Positions 19,538 to 28,299 of a stretch of 64,000 nucleotides of DNA are shown here, piece after piece. A program made the translations under genes and the position numbers. The DNA comes from Caballeronia mineralivorans PML1(12) (GTDB lineage Bacteria > Pseudomonadota > Gammaproteobacteria > Burkholderiales > Burkholderiaceae): assembly GCF_001028175.1 (NCBI RefSeq), contig NZ_AEJF01000093.1, positions 1 through 64,000 on the forward strand. Direction: 5' to 3'. The stretch's first letter is position 1. Every line of letters starts with the position of its first letter. The notes under the pieces were generated by a model. It was given only the letters and a program-made list of their open reading frames with translations, did no database searches and was not told the origin of the DNA.

Positions 19538-20731
19538 ATGTACAATTTACCAGACGATCGGGGCCATTTCGGTCCATATGGCGGCGTTTTTGTATCCGAA
19601 ACGCTGATTCACGCACTCGATGAACTTCGCGATGCCTACGCTGAATGCAGCAAGGATCCGGCGTTTATCGCGGAATATGAGTACGAACTGAAGCATTACG
19701 TCGGCCGTCCGTCGCCGATTTATCACGCCAAGCGCTGGAGCGACATGCTCGGCGGCGCGCAAATCTTCCTCAAGCGCGAAGACCTGAATCACACCGGCGC
19801 TCACAAAGTTAACAACGTGATTGGCCAGGCGTTGCTCGCGCGCAAGATGGGCAAGCCGCGTGTGATCGCGGAAACCGGCGCGGGGCAGCATGGCGTTGCA
19901 ACGGCGACTATCGCCGCGCGTTTCGGGATGGAATGCGTGGTCTACATGGGCTCGGAAGACGTGCGGCGGCAAGCGGCGAACGTGTACCGCATGAAGTTGC
20001 TTGGCGCGACGGTCGTGCCGGTCGAATCTGGCTCCAAAACGCTGAAAGACGCGCTGAACGAAGCCATGCGCGACTGGGTGACGAACGTCGAGAACACGTT
20101 CTATATCATCGGCACGGTGGCGGGGCCGCATCCGTATCCTATGATGGTTCGCGATTTTCAGCGGGTTATCGGCGATGAATGCAAGGTGCAGATGCCTGAG
20201 ATGACCGGTCGCCAGCCGGACGCGGTGATCGCGTGCGTTGGCGGCGGATCGAATGCGATGGGTATCTTTTATCCGTATATCGAAGATAAAGATGTGAAGC
20301 TGATCGGCGTGGAAGCGGCCGGCGATGGCATTGAAACCGGGCGTCATGCGGCGTCGCTGATCGGCGGAAGTCCGGGCGTTCTGCACGGCAACCGCACGTA
20401 TCTGCTGCAGGACGAAAACGGCCAGATCATCGAGACGCATTCGGTTTCGGCCGGGCTGGATTATCCCGGCGTTGGCCCCGAACACGCGTGGCTGAAAGAT
20501 GCGGGGCGGGCGGAATACGTGGGCATTACCGACGAAGAAGCGCTGAAGGGTTTCCACGATTGCTGCCGTATCGAAGGGATCATCCCGGCGCTCGAATCGA
20601 GCCACGCACTCGCTTACGCCGCGAAGCTCGCGCCCACGCTGCCGAAAGACAAGCTGCTGCTGGTCAACCTTTCGGGTCGTGGCGACAAGGACATGCATAC
20701 GGTCGCCGAGCGCACCGGCATCACGTTCTGA
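19538..20731 (+). CDS. trpB: tryptophan synthase beta subunit
   Basis: A 397-residue PLP enzyme joining indole to serine. [15 protein letters not shown] holds the PLP lysine. [16 protein letters not shown] and [13 protein letters not shown] bind substrate and cofactor phosphate. Normal length. Unusually, it is separated from trpA by a DNA methyltransferase gene starting 11 bp downstream. Confidence 0.98.
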   Translation: MYNLPDDRGHFGPYGGVFVSETLIHALDELRDAYAECSKDPAFIAEYEYELKHYVGRPSPIYHAKRWSDMLGGAQIFLKREDLNHTGAHKVNNVIGQALLARKMGKPRVIAETGAGQHGVATATIAARFGMECVVYMGSEDVRRQAANVYRMKLLGATVVPVESGSKTLKDALNEAMRDWVTNVENTFYIIGTVAGPHPYPMMVRDFQRVIGDECKVQMPEMTGRQPDAVIACVGGGSNAMGIFYPYIEDKDVKLIGVEAAGDGIETGRHAASLIGGSPGVLHGNRTYLLQDENGQIIETHSVSAGLDYPGVGPEHAWLKDAGRAEYVGITDEEALKGFHDCCRIEGIIPALESSHALAYAAKLAPTLPKDKLLLVNLSGRGDKDMHTVAERTGITF

Positions 20732-20742
20732 GCCCGCAACCG

Positions 20743-21621
20743 ATGCGCGATGAAATCGATCATGCAAGTGCGCACGATGCCGCCGATGGTGACATCGACC
20801 GTGGCATCCACCTGCATCACCGCGATTTCCTCACCGATGCAGCGAACCTCCCGGACGGCTCGATCGATTTGATCGTGGCCGATCCGCCGTACGGACTGGG
20901 CAAGGATTACGGCAACGACTCGGATATGCGTTCCGGCGATGCTTTCCTCGACTGGACCTACGGCTGGCTTGAACTGGCTATCCCGAAGCTCAAGCCAAGC
21001 GGTTCGCTTTACATTTTTTGCACGTGGCAATATGCGCCGGAGATCTTCGTGTTCCTCAAGCGCCGCCTCACGATGGTCAACGAGATCGTGTGGGACCGGC
21101 GTGTGCCGAGCATGGGCGGAACGGTGCGCAGATATACGTCAGTGCACGACAACATCGGTTATTTCGCGGTATCGAAGGATTACTTCTTCGATCTCGATCC
21201 CATCCGTATCCCCTACGACGCAGTGACAAAGAAGGCGCGTTCGCGCAAATTGTTCGAAGGCAGCAAGTGGCTGGAGCTGGGTTACAACCCGAAAGACGTA
21301 TGGTCGGTGTCGCGATTGCACAGGCAGCACGCAGAACGCGTCGACCACCCGACGCAGAAGCCGCTTGAGATTATCGAGCGTATGGTGCTCGCGAGTTGTC
21401 CGCGTGGTGGACGCGTCCTTGATCCGTTCATGGGCAGCGGTACGACCGCCGTCGCATGCGCGCGTCATGGGCGCGAGTTCATCGGCTACGAGATCAACGC
21501 CGACTATCACGCGATTGCCGAAAGGCGCGTCGCCGAGACGCGTTCCGTCGGGGTTCGATCTGAGCCGGTAGCAGCGGAAAGCGCTGACACCGCTTCCATT
21601 GATCAAGCCAACGCCGCCTAA
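20743..21621 (+). CDS. orphan DNA adenine methyltransferase (beta-type N6/N4 class)
   Basis: A 292-residue DNA methyltransferase. The catalytic motif DPPYG is at residues 47-51 and the S-adenosylmethionine motif DPFMGSGTTAVAC at about 227-239. That order, with HPTQKPLEIIERM between, is typical of beta-class enzymes such as the CcrM/HinfI relatives. The ATG at 20743 lies 11 bp after trpB; an open frame extends upstream inside trpB but has no family sequence. No restriction endonuclease is nearby, so it is probably regulatory. From memory, a trp-linked orphan methylase of Burkholderia is reported to modify GTWWAC; I have not verified that this is its orthologue. Confidence 0.92.
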   Translation: MRDEIDHASAHDAADGDIDRGIHLHHRDFLTDAANLPDGSIDLIVADPPYGLGKDYGNDSDMRSGDAFLDWTYGWLELAIPKLKPSGSLYIFCTWQYAPEIFVFLKRRLTMVNEIVWDRRVPSMGGTVRRYTSVHDNIGYFAVSKDYFFDLDPIRIPYDAVTKKARSRKLFEGSKWLELGYNPKDVWSVSRLHRQHAERVDHPTQKPLEIIERMVLASCPRGGRVLDPFMGSGTTAVACARHGREFIGYEINADYHAIAERRVAETRSVGVRSEPVAAESADTASIDQANAA

Positions 21622-21674
21622 GTTACTGCTAAAAAATGCTAAAAGGCGCAGATTACGCGCGAAAGAGATAACTC

Positions 21675-22478
21675 ATGTCCCGTATCAAAAGCACATTTGC
21701 GGCGCTGGCCGAGCAAGGCAAAAAAGGCCTGATCCCGTTCATCACGGCCGGCGATCCGAACCCTGAGCAAACCGTCGAACTTATGCACGCGCTCGCCAAG
21801 GGCGGCGCGGACGTCATCGAACTGGGAGTGCCCTTCTCCGACCCGATGGCCGATGGTCCCGTGATCCAGCGCTCGTCGGAACGCGCATTGGCGCGCGGCG
21901 TGTCGCTGAAACATGTACTCGCCGACGTCAAACGCTTCCGCGAGACCAACACCACCACGCCGGTTGTCCTGATGGGTTACGCCAACCCGATCGAACGCAT
22001 GGGCACCGAAACCTTCGCCAAAGCAGCAAAAGACGCGGGCGTGGATGGTGTTCTGGTCGTCGATTACCCGCCGGAGGAATCGGTGGAATTTAGCGGATCG
22101 ATGCGCGCCGCCGGCATCGATCCGATCTTCCTGCTCGCGCCCACATCGACCGATGCACGCATTGCCGCAGTCGGAAAAGTGGCGAGCGGCTATGTCTATT
22201 ACGTGTCGCTGAAAGGCGTGACTGGTTCAGCAAATCTGGACGTGGCGAGCATCGCGAGTAAAATCCCGGCCATCAAGGCGCATGTCGCGTTGCCGGTGGG
22301 TGTCGGTTTTGGCATCCGCGACGCCGCATCGGCGAGGCGGGTGGCCGACGTGTCGGATGCTGTCGTGATCGGCAGCCGTCTCGTGCAATTGCTCGAAGAA
22401 GCGCCGCCAGAGAAGGCAGCGGAGATGCTGACGAGTTTTATCGCCGATATTCGCTCTGCGCTCGATTCTGCAAAATAA
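21675..22478 (+). CDS. trpA: tryptophan synthase alpha subunit
   Basis: A 267-residue TIM-barrel subunit that cleaves indole-3-glycerol phosphate to indole for Trp[21 protein letters not shown] includes the catalytic Glu and Asp. [22 protein letters not shown] and [14 protein letters not shown] bind the substrate phosphate. It lies 53 bp after the methyltransferase gene, so the trpF-B-methylase-A set is likely one transcript. Confidence 0.97.
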   Translation: MSRIKSTFAALAEQGKKGLIPFITAGDPNPEQTVELMHALAKGGADVIELGVPFSDPMADGPVIQRSSERALARGVSLKHVLADVKRFRETNTTTPVVLMGYANPIERMGTETFAKAAKDAGVDGVLVVDYPPEESVEFSGSMRAAGIDPIFLLAPTSTDARIAAVGKVASGYVYYVSLKGVTGSANLDVASIASKIPAIKAHVALPVGVGFGIRDAASARRVADVSDAVVIGSRLVQLLEEAPPEKAAEMLTSFIADIRSALDSAK

Positions 22479-22487
22479 CCCGTTTTT

Positions 22488-22516
22488 GCGGCCCCGAATA
22501 ATCTCAAACGGGCCGC
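22488..22516 (+). other. hairpin between trpA and accD
   Basis: GCGGCCC pairs exactly with GGGCCGC across a 15-base loop, 9 bp after the trpA stop and 27 bp ahead of accD. No T-run follows, so it may only attenuate or process the transcript. Confidence 0.4.
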
Positions 22517-22543
22517 GAAACACGCGAACAAGAAGGAAACACG

Positions 22544-23416
22544 ATGAGCTGGCTCGACAAACTGTTACCGCCGAAGATCAAGCAAACCGATCCGAAAAGC
22601 CGCAAGGGCATTCCGGAAGGGCTATGGATCAAGTGCCCGTCGTGCGAAGCGGTGCTGTACCGCAACGACGTCGAGGCGAATCTGCATGTCTGCCCGAAAT
22701 GCAGTCATCACATGCGGATTGGTGCGCGCGAACGGCTGGACGGTTTGCTCGATCCGGAAGGCCGCTATGAAATCGGCCAGGAAATCCTGCCGGTCGATGC
22801 GCTGAAGTTCAAGGACAGCCGGAAGTACCCGGACCGCTTGAAAGAGGCGATGGAAGACACTGACGAAACCGATGCCATGGTCGTCATGGGCGGCGCGATC
22901 CACACCATTCCGGTTACCACGGCCTGCTTCGAGTTCTCCTTCATGGGCGGCTCGATGGGCTCAGTGGTCGGTGAACGCTTCGCCCGCGGCGCGCGCAACG
23001 CGCTCGAGCAGCGCACGCCGTTCATCTGCTTCACGGCGTCCGGCGGGGCGCGGATGCAGGAAAGCTTGCTCTCGCTGATGCAGATGGCGAAAACCACGGC
23101 CATGCTGACGAAGCTCTCCGATGCCAAGCTGCCGTTCATCTCCGTTCTCACCGATCCGACCATGGGCGGCGTGTCCGCCAGCTTCGCGTTCCTTGGCGAC
23201 GTGGTGATCGCGGAACCGAAGGCGCTGATCGGCTTCGCCGGACCGCGTGTGATCGAGCAAACGGTGCGCGAGAAGCTGCCGGAAGGCTTCCAGCGCTCGG
23301 AATTCCTGATGCAGAAGGGCGCGATCGACATGATCGTGGACCGTCGCAAGATGCGCGAAGAAATTGCGCGTCTGATGGCGTTGCTGACGCTGCAACCGGC
23401 CGATTCGGTCGCCTGA
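22544..23416 (+). CDS. accD: acetyl-CoA carboxylase carboxyltransferase beta subunit
   Basis: A 290-residue subunit that with AccA transfers carboxyl from biotin to acetyl-CoA, the first step of fatty acid synthesis. The N-terminal zinc finger is [15 protein letters not shown] and [11 protein letters not shown], at residues 28-55. The crotonase-like core includes [19 protein letters not shown] and [22 protein letters not shown] precedes the ATG. The trpA-accD-folC neighbourhood is common in proteobacteria. Confidence 0.97.
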   Translation: MSWLDKLLPPKIKQTDPKSRKGIPEGLWIKCPSCEAVLYRNDVEANLHVCPKCSHHMRIGARERLDGLLDPEGRYEIGQEILPVDALKFKDSRKYPDRLKEAMEDTDETDAMVVMGGAIHTIPVTTACFEFSFMGGSMGSVVGERFARGARNALEQRTPFICFTASGGARMQESLLSLMQMAKTTAMLTKLSDAKLPFISVLTDPTMGGVSASFAFLGDVVIAEPKALIGFAGPRVIEQTVREKLPEGFQRSEFLMQKGAIDMIVDRRKMREEIARLMALLTLQPADSVA

Positions 23417-23484
23417 GGTTTGTGTGTTTAAAGCGTCGTCTGAGCGTCGATCGCGCAGAAGGCGTTAAATGATGACGGCCCAGG

Positions 23485-23526
23485 CGCCGCGCGCGAACCC
23501 GCCGAGGGTCGCGCGCGGCGTTTTTG
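23485..23526 (+). terminator. terminator after accD
   Basis: CGCCGCGCGCGA pairs with TCGCGCGCGGCG, extended by CCC/GGG around GCCGA, and is followed at once by TTTTT. It is one of the strongest hairpins in the window, so folC probably has its own promoter or depends on read-through. Confidence 0.9.
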
Positions 23527-23569
23527 TTTCGGCATCTCCCCTTATTTTGCTGGCGAGCATCACCATTTC

Positions 23570-24892
23570 ATGACGACTTCATCGTTCACCTTTTCGACCC
23601 TCGATGCGTGGCTCACCCACCTTGAATCGGCTCATCCGGTCGGCATCGACATGGGTTTGACGCGCATCAGCAAGGTCCGCGATGCGCTCGGACTGAGTTT
23701 CAAGTGCCCCGTGATCACGGTCGGCGGGACGAACGGCAAGGGTTCCACTTGCGCGATCATCGAAACCATCTTGCTGCGCGCGGGGTATAGCGTGGGCTGC
23801 CACACGTCGCCGCACTTGCTCGACTTCAACGAGCGCGCGCGGCTGAATGGCGTCGATGCCACCGACGCCGAGCTTCTCGAGCATTTCGAAGCCGTCGAAC
23901 AAGCGCGCACGAGCTTGGCGGAGCCGGTTTCGCTGACGTATTTCGAATTCACCACGCTGGCGATCATGCGGCTGTTTGCATCGCGGGAACTGGATGCCGT
24001 GATTCTCGAAGTGGGCCTGGGCGGGCGGCTGGACGCCGTGAATATCATCGATACCGATTGCGCGATCGTGACGAGCATCGACATCGACCATACGGAATAT
24101 CTGGGCGACACTCGCGAAAAAATCGGCTTCGAAAAGGCCGGGATTTTCCGCGGCGATACGCCCGCTATTTGTGGTGATCCGACGCCGCCGCAGTCGCTGA
24201 TCGACCATGCGGCGGCAATCGGCGTGGATTTGTGGCTGGTCGGCCGCGATTTTCGCTACGAAACGCAGGGCGGCAACGAGCGGCAGCAATGGAGCTATAT
24301 AGGTCGGACGCAGCGGCGCTCGGCGCTCGCTTACCCGGCTTTGCGCGGTGCGAATCAGCTGATCAATACATCGGCGGCTTTGGCCGCGCTCGAAGCGTTG
24401 CGCGACCGCATTCCGGTGTCCGCGCAGGACATCCGGCTGGGCCTCGCGAACGTCGAATTGCCGGGGCGTTTCCAGGTCGTGCCGGGCAAACCGCAAGTGA
24501 TCCTCGACGTTGCGCACAACCCGCACGCTGCCGCCGTACTCGCTCAAAACCTCGGCAATATGGGCTTTTTTCCCTACACCTACGCGGTCTTCGGCGCGAT
24601 GGGCGACAAGGATATTGCCGGGATCGTGGAACATTTGAAGGGTGAAATCGATCACTGGAACGTGACCGGCCTGCCGACCCCGCGTGGAGCCTCTGCGGCG
24701 ATGCTCGAAGGCGTTTTACGCGAGGCCGGCGTCAACGACAGTGCCGACAGCAGCGTTACTCAATTCAACAATCCGGCCGACGCTTTTCAAGATGCGTTAA
24801 AGCGAGCGTCCGAAAATGATAGAATTTTGGTTTTCGGCAGTTTCCATACGGTGGCAGGCGTGATGGCCTACCGTAAATCGCAGCATCATTGA
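23570..24892 (+). CDS. folC: bifunctional folylpolyglutamate / dihydrofolate synthase
   Basis: A 440-residue Mur-ligase-fold enzyme that makes dihydrofolate and adds glutamates to folates. VGGTNGKGSTCAIIE is the ATP loop (about residues 51-65). HTSPHLLDFNERARLNG, ILEVGLGGRLDAVNIIDTD and DHTEYLGDTREKIGFEKAGI are family signatures; DVAHNPHAAAVL marks the C-terminal domain. It starts 43 bp after the accD terminator and is followed by the SPOR gene after 35 bp. Confidence 0.97.
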   Translation: MTTSSFTFSTLDAWLTHLESAHPVGIDMGLTRISKVRDALGLSFKCPVITVGGTNGKGSTCAIIETILLRAGYSVGCHTSPHLLDFNERARLNGVDATDAELLEHFEAVEQARTSLAEPVSLTYFEFTTLAIMRLFASRELDAVILEVGLGGRLDAVNIIDTDCAIVTSIDIDHTEYLGDTREKIGFEKAGIFRGDTPAICGDPTPPQSLIDHAAAIGVDLWLVGRDFRYETQGGNERQQWSYIGRTQRRSALAYPALRGANQLINTSAALAALEALRDRIPVSAQDIRLGLANVELPGRFQVVPGKPQVILDVAHNPHAAAVLAQNLGNMGFFPYTYAVFGAMGDKDIAGIVEHLKGEIDHWNVTGLPTPRGASAAMLEGVLREAGVNDSADSSVTQFNNPADAFQDALKRASENDRILVFGSFHTVAGVMAYRKSQHH

Positions 24893-24927
24893 ACGGACGG
24901 CCGGCCAGCCTCTCGCAAAAGCCAACC

Positions 24928-25803
24928 ATGTCCTTTTTCTCGTTCGGCAAGAAAGACGACGCGCCTTCGGGCCGCGACGCATATTCCGACTCCCCGCGCG
25001 GCTCGCGTCAGACCGTGCGTACCGAACGCCGGACGCGCCGCAGCGACCGTCCCGAGGCCGACGCAATGATGCTCGACCCCACCTTGCCCGAAAAGCAGCG
25101 TGCGCGGCGGCGTCTGGTCGGTGCACTCGCGCTGGTCGCGGCCGCGGTGATCATCCTGCCGATGGTGCTGGATTCGCATCCGAAGCCCGTCACCGACGAC
25201 ATCTCCATCGATATCCCCACGCGCCCCGCAGCGCAGTTGCCCAAGACCAGTCATAGCGACGCGACGGACGCCGGCGCGGTCGATTCGTCAGCCGATACGC
25301 AAGCCGGTGTGGCGCCGGACGGTCCTGTAGCGGCTTCGGATAACGCGGCGGCAGTGGCTTCAAAGCCTGACTCGAAGCCGGCTTCTAAATCCGTAGAAAC
25401 GCAAGCGCAGGCCAAAGCCGCGGCGCCGAAGCCTGAAGCGAAGCCGGCCGCACCGACGCCGACAACGACCGCTCAAGCGTCCAAGCCACCGGCAGACGCC
25501 CCAGCACCTGCACCCGCTGCGGCTGCGACCCCGAAACCGAACACGTCGGCATCCCCGGCCGGAAGTCGTTTTGTGGTCCAGATCGGTACCTTCGACGAGG
25601 ACAGTGCCGCCCAGAACTGGGTGACGAAGTTGAAGGCGGCGGGAGTGCCCGCATATATCGAACATCGGAAGCAGGCTGACGGCACGACGCGCACCCTGTT
25701 GCGTGCAGGACCCTTCACCGACCGGGCGGCTGCATCGGCGGCGCTCGTGAAGGTGCGCCAAGCCGGATTGGGCGGCGGCAGCAACAACGCGTCGGCGAAC
25801 TAG
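24928..25803 (+). CDS. SPOR domain protein (DedD-like)
   Basis: A 291-residue inner-membrane protein with its bulk in the periplasm. A basic cytoplasmic tail leads to one membrane helix (LVGALALVAAAVIILPMVL, about residues 66-84), then a long Ala/Pro/Lys-rich linker, and a C-terminal SPOR domain (SRFVVQIGTFDEDSAAQNWV to LLRAGPFTDRAAA) that binds denuded septal peptidoglycan. The ATG at 24928 gives a protein starting MSFFSFGKKDDAPSG; a GTG or other upstream start overlapping folC is unlikely. The position folC-SPOR-cvpA-purF matches the enterobacterial dedD locus. Confidence 0.9.
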   Translation: MSFFSFGKKDDAPSGRDAYSDSPRGSRQTVRTERRTRRSDRPEADAMMLDPTLPEKQRARRRLVGALALVAAAVIILPMVLDSHPKPVTDDISIDIPTRPAAQLPKTSHSDATDAGAVDSSADTQAGVAPDGPVAASDNAAAVASKPDSKPASKSVETQAQAKAAAPKPEAKPAAPTPTTTAQASKPPADAPAPAPAAAATPKPNTSASPAGSRFVVQIGTFDEDSAAQNWVTKLKAAGVPAYIEHRKQADGTTRTLLRAGPFTDRAAASAALVKVRQAGLGGGSNNASAN

Positions 25804-25809
25804 CTGTAG

Positions 25810-26346
25810 ATGTTCACGAGTTTCGACTACGCGGTGATGGCCGTGATCGGCCTCTCCGCGCTGCGCGGGATGTGGCGCGGTCTGCTGGCCGAAGTGTTCG
25901 GGCTGATCGGCTGGATCGCGGCGCTGTTGATCGCCGGGCGTTTTGTCGGTGCGGTTGTGCCGTACATTCCGGCGCACTGGCCGGGCGGGGCGCTCACGCA
26001 GTGGTTGATCGCGTTTTTGCTGATTGTCGCGGCGGTGCTGGTGATATCGAGCGTGGCTGGCGCGTTGTTGACGCGCGTGACCGAAGTGGTCGGGCTGCGC
26101 GGTATCGACCGGTCGCTGGGTTTGCTGTTCGGCCTCGTGAGAGGCGCTATTCTGGTAGTGATCCTGGTCGCCCTCGCGGGCTTGACCGAACTGCCACAAC
26201 ACGATTTCTGGCGTAACGCCTTGTTCCGGCCCGCGGCCGAACAAGGCGTGCGAGAACTGAAACCGCTGCTTCCCGATACGCTCGCCGCGTACGTGCGCAC
26301 CACGCCGGACGGCCCGAAAGATCCGTCGGCGACCCCTGCGCAATAA
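25810..26346 (+). CDS. cvpA: CvpA family membrane protein
   Basis: A 178-residue inner-membrane protein with four hydrophobic segments, starting FDYAVMAVIGLSALRGMWRGLLAEVFGLIGW, the family signature. In Escherichia coli CvpA is needed for colicin V production and envelope stress tolerance; its molecular activity is not settled. It starts 6 bp after the SPOR gene and precedes purF, the usual arrangement. Confidence 0.93.
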   Translation: MFTSFDYAVMAVIGLSALRGMWRGLLAEVFGLIGWIAALLIAGRFVGAVVPYIPAHWPGGALTQWLIAFLLIVAAVLVISSVAGALLTRVTEVVGLRGIDRSLGLLFGLVRGAILVVILVALAGLTELPQHDFWRNALFRPAAEQGVRELKPLLPDTLAAYVRTTPDGPKDPSATPAQ

Positions 26347-26475
26347 CGCCCTGGCCCGCTACCCGAGAATCTTGCGACGGCTCGGCGCAACACCCATGCA
26401 GTCTGATCACATGTCCTGCATGAGTTGCACCGATACGCCATTTCGACCCGTTTCGACTCTTTGAAGGACCATGCC

Positions 26476-28023
26476 ATGTGCGGCATCGTAGGCGTAGTTT
26501 CCCAGACTCCCGTCAACCAGTTGATCTATGACAGCTTGCTGCTGCTGCAGCACCGCGGGCAGGACGCGGCTGGCATTGCGACGGCGAACGGCAATAACTT
26601 CCACATGCATAAGGCCAACGGCATGGTGCGCGACGTGTTCCGCACGCGCAACATGCGCAGCCTGCCGGGTAATGTCGGCATTGGTCAAGTGCGGTATCCG
26701 ACGGCCGGATCGGCATCGAGTGAGGAAGAAGCCCAGCCGTTCTACGTGAACGCACCGTTCGGCATCATCCTTGCCCACAACGGCAACCTGACGAACTGGC
26801 CGCAGTTGAAGGAGGAGATGTTCCGGATCGATCGCCGGCACATCAACACTGCGTCCGATACCGAGGTCCTGCTCAACGTCTTCGCCCACGAGCTGCAGTT
26901 GTCCAGCTCCGGCTTGCAACTCGACCCGACCGCGCTGTTCAAGGCGGTGAGCGGAGTGCATCGGCGAGTGAAGGGTTCGTATGCCATCGTTTCGCTGATC
27001 GCGGGTTACGGCCTCGTTGCTTTCCGCGACCCGTTCGGCATCCGTCCGCTGGTCCTCGGCAAGCAGGAAACCGCGACCGGTGTGGAATGGATGGTGGCGT
27101 CGGAATCGGTGGCTGTTGAAGGTATCGGCTTCGAATTCGTGCGGGACGTGGAGCCGGGCGAAGCGATTTTCATCGATAACGACGGCAATCTGCACAGCCA
27201 GCAATGTGCCGAGAACCCGAGCCTGAACCCCTGCATCTTCGAGCTCGTGTATCTTGCGCGTCCCGATTCGTGCCTCGACGGCGTGCCGGTCTACAACGCG
27301 CGTCTGCGCATGGGCGATTACCTCGCCGAGAAGATCAAGCGCGTGCTGCCGGGCGTCGCTATCGACGTGGTGATGCCTATTCCGGATTCATCGCGTCCTG
27401 CCGCCATGCAAGTGGCCGCGAAGCTGGGCGTGGAGTATCGCGAAGGTTTCTTCAAGAATCGCTATGTTGGCCGCACCTTCATCATGCCGGGGCAGGCTGT
27501 GCGCAAGAAGTCGGTGCGCCAGAAGCTGAACGCCATGGCGATCGAGTTCAAGGGCAAGAACGTGCTGATCGTCGATGACTCCATCGTGCGCGGCACGACC
27601 TCGCATGAAATCGTGCAGATGGCGCGCGATGCCGGCGCCGCCAAGGTGATTTTCGCGTCCGCTGCGCCGCCGGTGAAGTTCCCGAACGTGTACGGCATCG
27701 ACATGCCCACGCGCGGCGAACTGGTCGCTCATGGCCGCACGGATGACGAAGTGGCGCGCATGATTGGCGCGGATCATCTGGTGTATCAGGACGTGGCCGA
27801 CCTGAAGCAGGCCATTCGCGACATCAATCCGGCGCTGCGTGAATTCGATGCTTCGTGCTTCGACGGCAACTACATCACCGGTGATATTGATTCGGCGTAT
27901 CTGGATCGGCTGGAGACGGCGCGTCTTGCGCCGCAAGCGCAGTCGGATCGTGAAGCTGCGAGTGAAGCGATGGAAGGCGGCGTATCGCGTTCGCAGTTGC
28001 ACTTGCAGTTGTCGGTGGAGTGA
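26476..28023 (+). CDS. purF: amidophosphoribosyltransferase
   Basis: A 515-residue enzyme for the committed step of purine synthesis, moving glutamine nitrogen onto PRPP. The ATG at 26476 is required, since Cys2 (MCGIVGVVSQ) becomes the N-terminal nucleophile after processing; the in-frame start 51 bases upstream would bury it. LLLQHRGQDAAGIAT and IGQVRYPTAG mark the glutaminase domain, and VLIVDDSIVRGTTSHEIV is the PRPP loop. AAGGA precedes the start. Confidence 0.97.
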   Translation: MCGIVGVVSQTPVNQLIYDSLLLLQHRGQDAAGIATANGNNFHMHKANGMVRDVFRTRNMRSLPGNVGIGQVRYPTAGSASSEEEAQPFYVNAPFGIILAHNGNLTNWPQLKEEMFRIDRRHINTASDTEVLLNVFAHELQLSSSGLQLDPTALFKAVSGVHRRVKGSYAIVSLIAGYGLVAFRDPFGIRPLVLGKQETATGVEWMVASESVAVEGIGFEFVRDVEPGEAIFIDNDGNLHSQQCAENPSLNPCIFELVYLARPDSCLDGVPVYNARLRMGDYLAEKIKRVLPGVAIDVVMPIPDSSRPAAMQVAAKLGVEYREGFFKNRYVGRTFIMPGQAVRKKSVRQKLNAMAIEFKGKNVLIVDDSIVRGTTSHEIVQMARDAGAAKVIFASAAPPVKFPNVYGIDMPTRGELVAHGRTDDEVARMIGADHLVYQDVADLKQAIRDINPALREFDASCFDGNYITGDIDSAYLDRLETARLAPQAQSDREAASEAMEGGVSRSQLHLQLSVE

Positions 28024-28110
28024 GCTCGCGCGATAAGCGCGTGGCGGTCGTGATAGGATTGGGTTTGCGTCGATTTGAGATCAGCTTGCGGACGCGGGTT
28101 TGGATGAACG

Positions 28111-28200
28111 GGCTAGATTGTTAGCCTGAGTCGGAACCCGAAACAGCTAAAGCGAACCGGTGGCGAATCTGGACCACGCACCGGCGACGCTACAGGCTTT
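28111..28200 (+). ncRNA. candidate structured leader RNA upstream of metZ
   Basis: A closing stem AGCCTG (28123-28128) with CAGGCT (28193-28198) encloses two further stems. One is TCGG/CCGA with a 3-base loop (28131-28141). The other is a two-part arm, AGCG..CCGGTG (28151-28162) with CACCGG..CGCT (28179-28191). An alternative hairpin GGCTA/TAGCC (28111-28126) competes for the 5' strand of the closing stem. A terminator-like hairpin follows at 28210. This is riboswitch-like architecture, but it does not match the SAM-I, SAM-II or SAH patterns I know. It could be a cis regulator of metZ, an independent small RNA or the purF 3' end. Confidence 0.45.
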
Positions 28201-28209
28201 TCCGCACCG

Positions 28210-28244
28210 AGCCCGCTCATGCTGACGCAGAAGCGGGCTTTTTT
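28210..28244 (+). terminator. terminator-like hairpin between purF and metZ
   Basis: AGCCCGCT pairs exactly with AGCGGGCT across a 14-base loop and runs into six T. It may end the purF transcript or act as the expression platform of the structure just upstream. A second small stem, CCCGG/CCGGG, follows at 28249-28266, near the metZ start. Confidence 0.85.
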
Positions 28245-28299
28245 GCGTCCCGGTTTTCTGGCCGGGCTAAATGAATAGATGTGAATGGAAAACACGAAC

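Noticed and set aside
28111..28244. Assignment of the metZ leader to a known SAM, SAH or cobalamin riboswitch
   Set aside because: The stems and conserved bases I can recall for those classes do not align with it, so it is reported only as an unassigned candidate.
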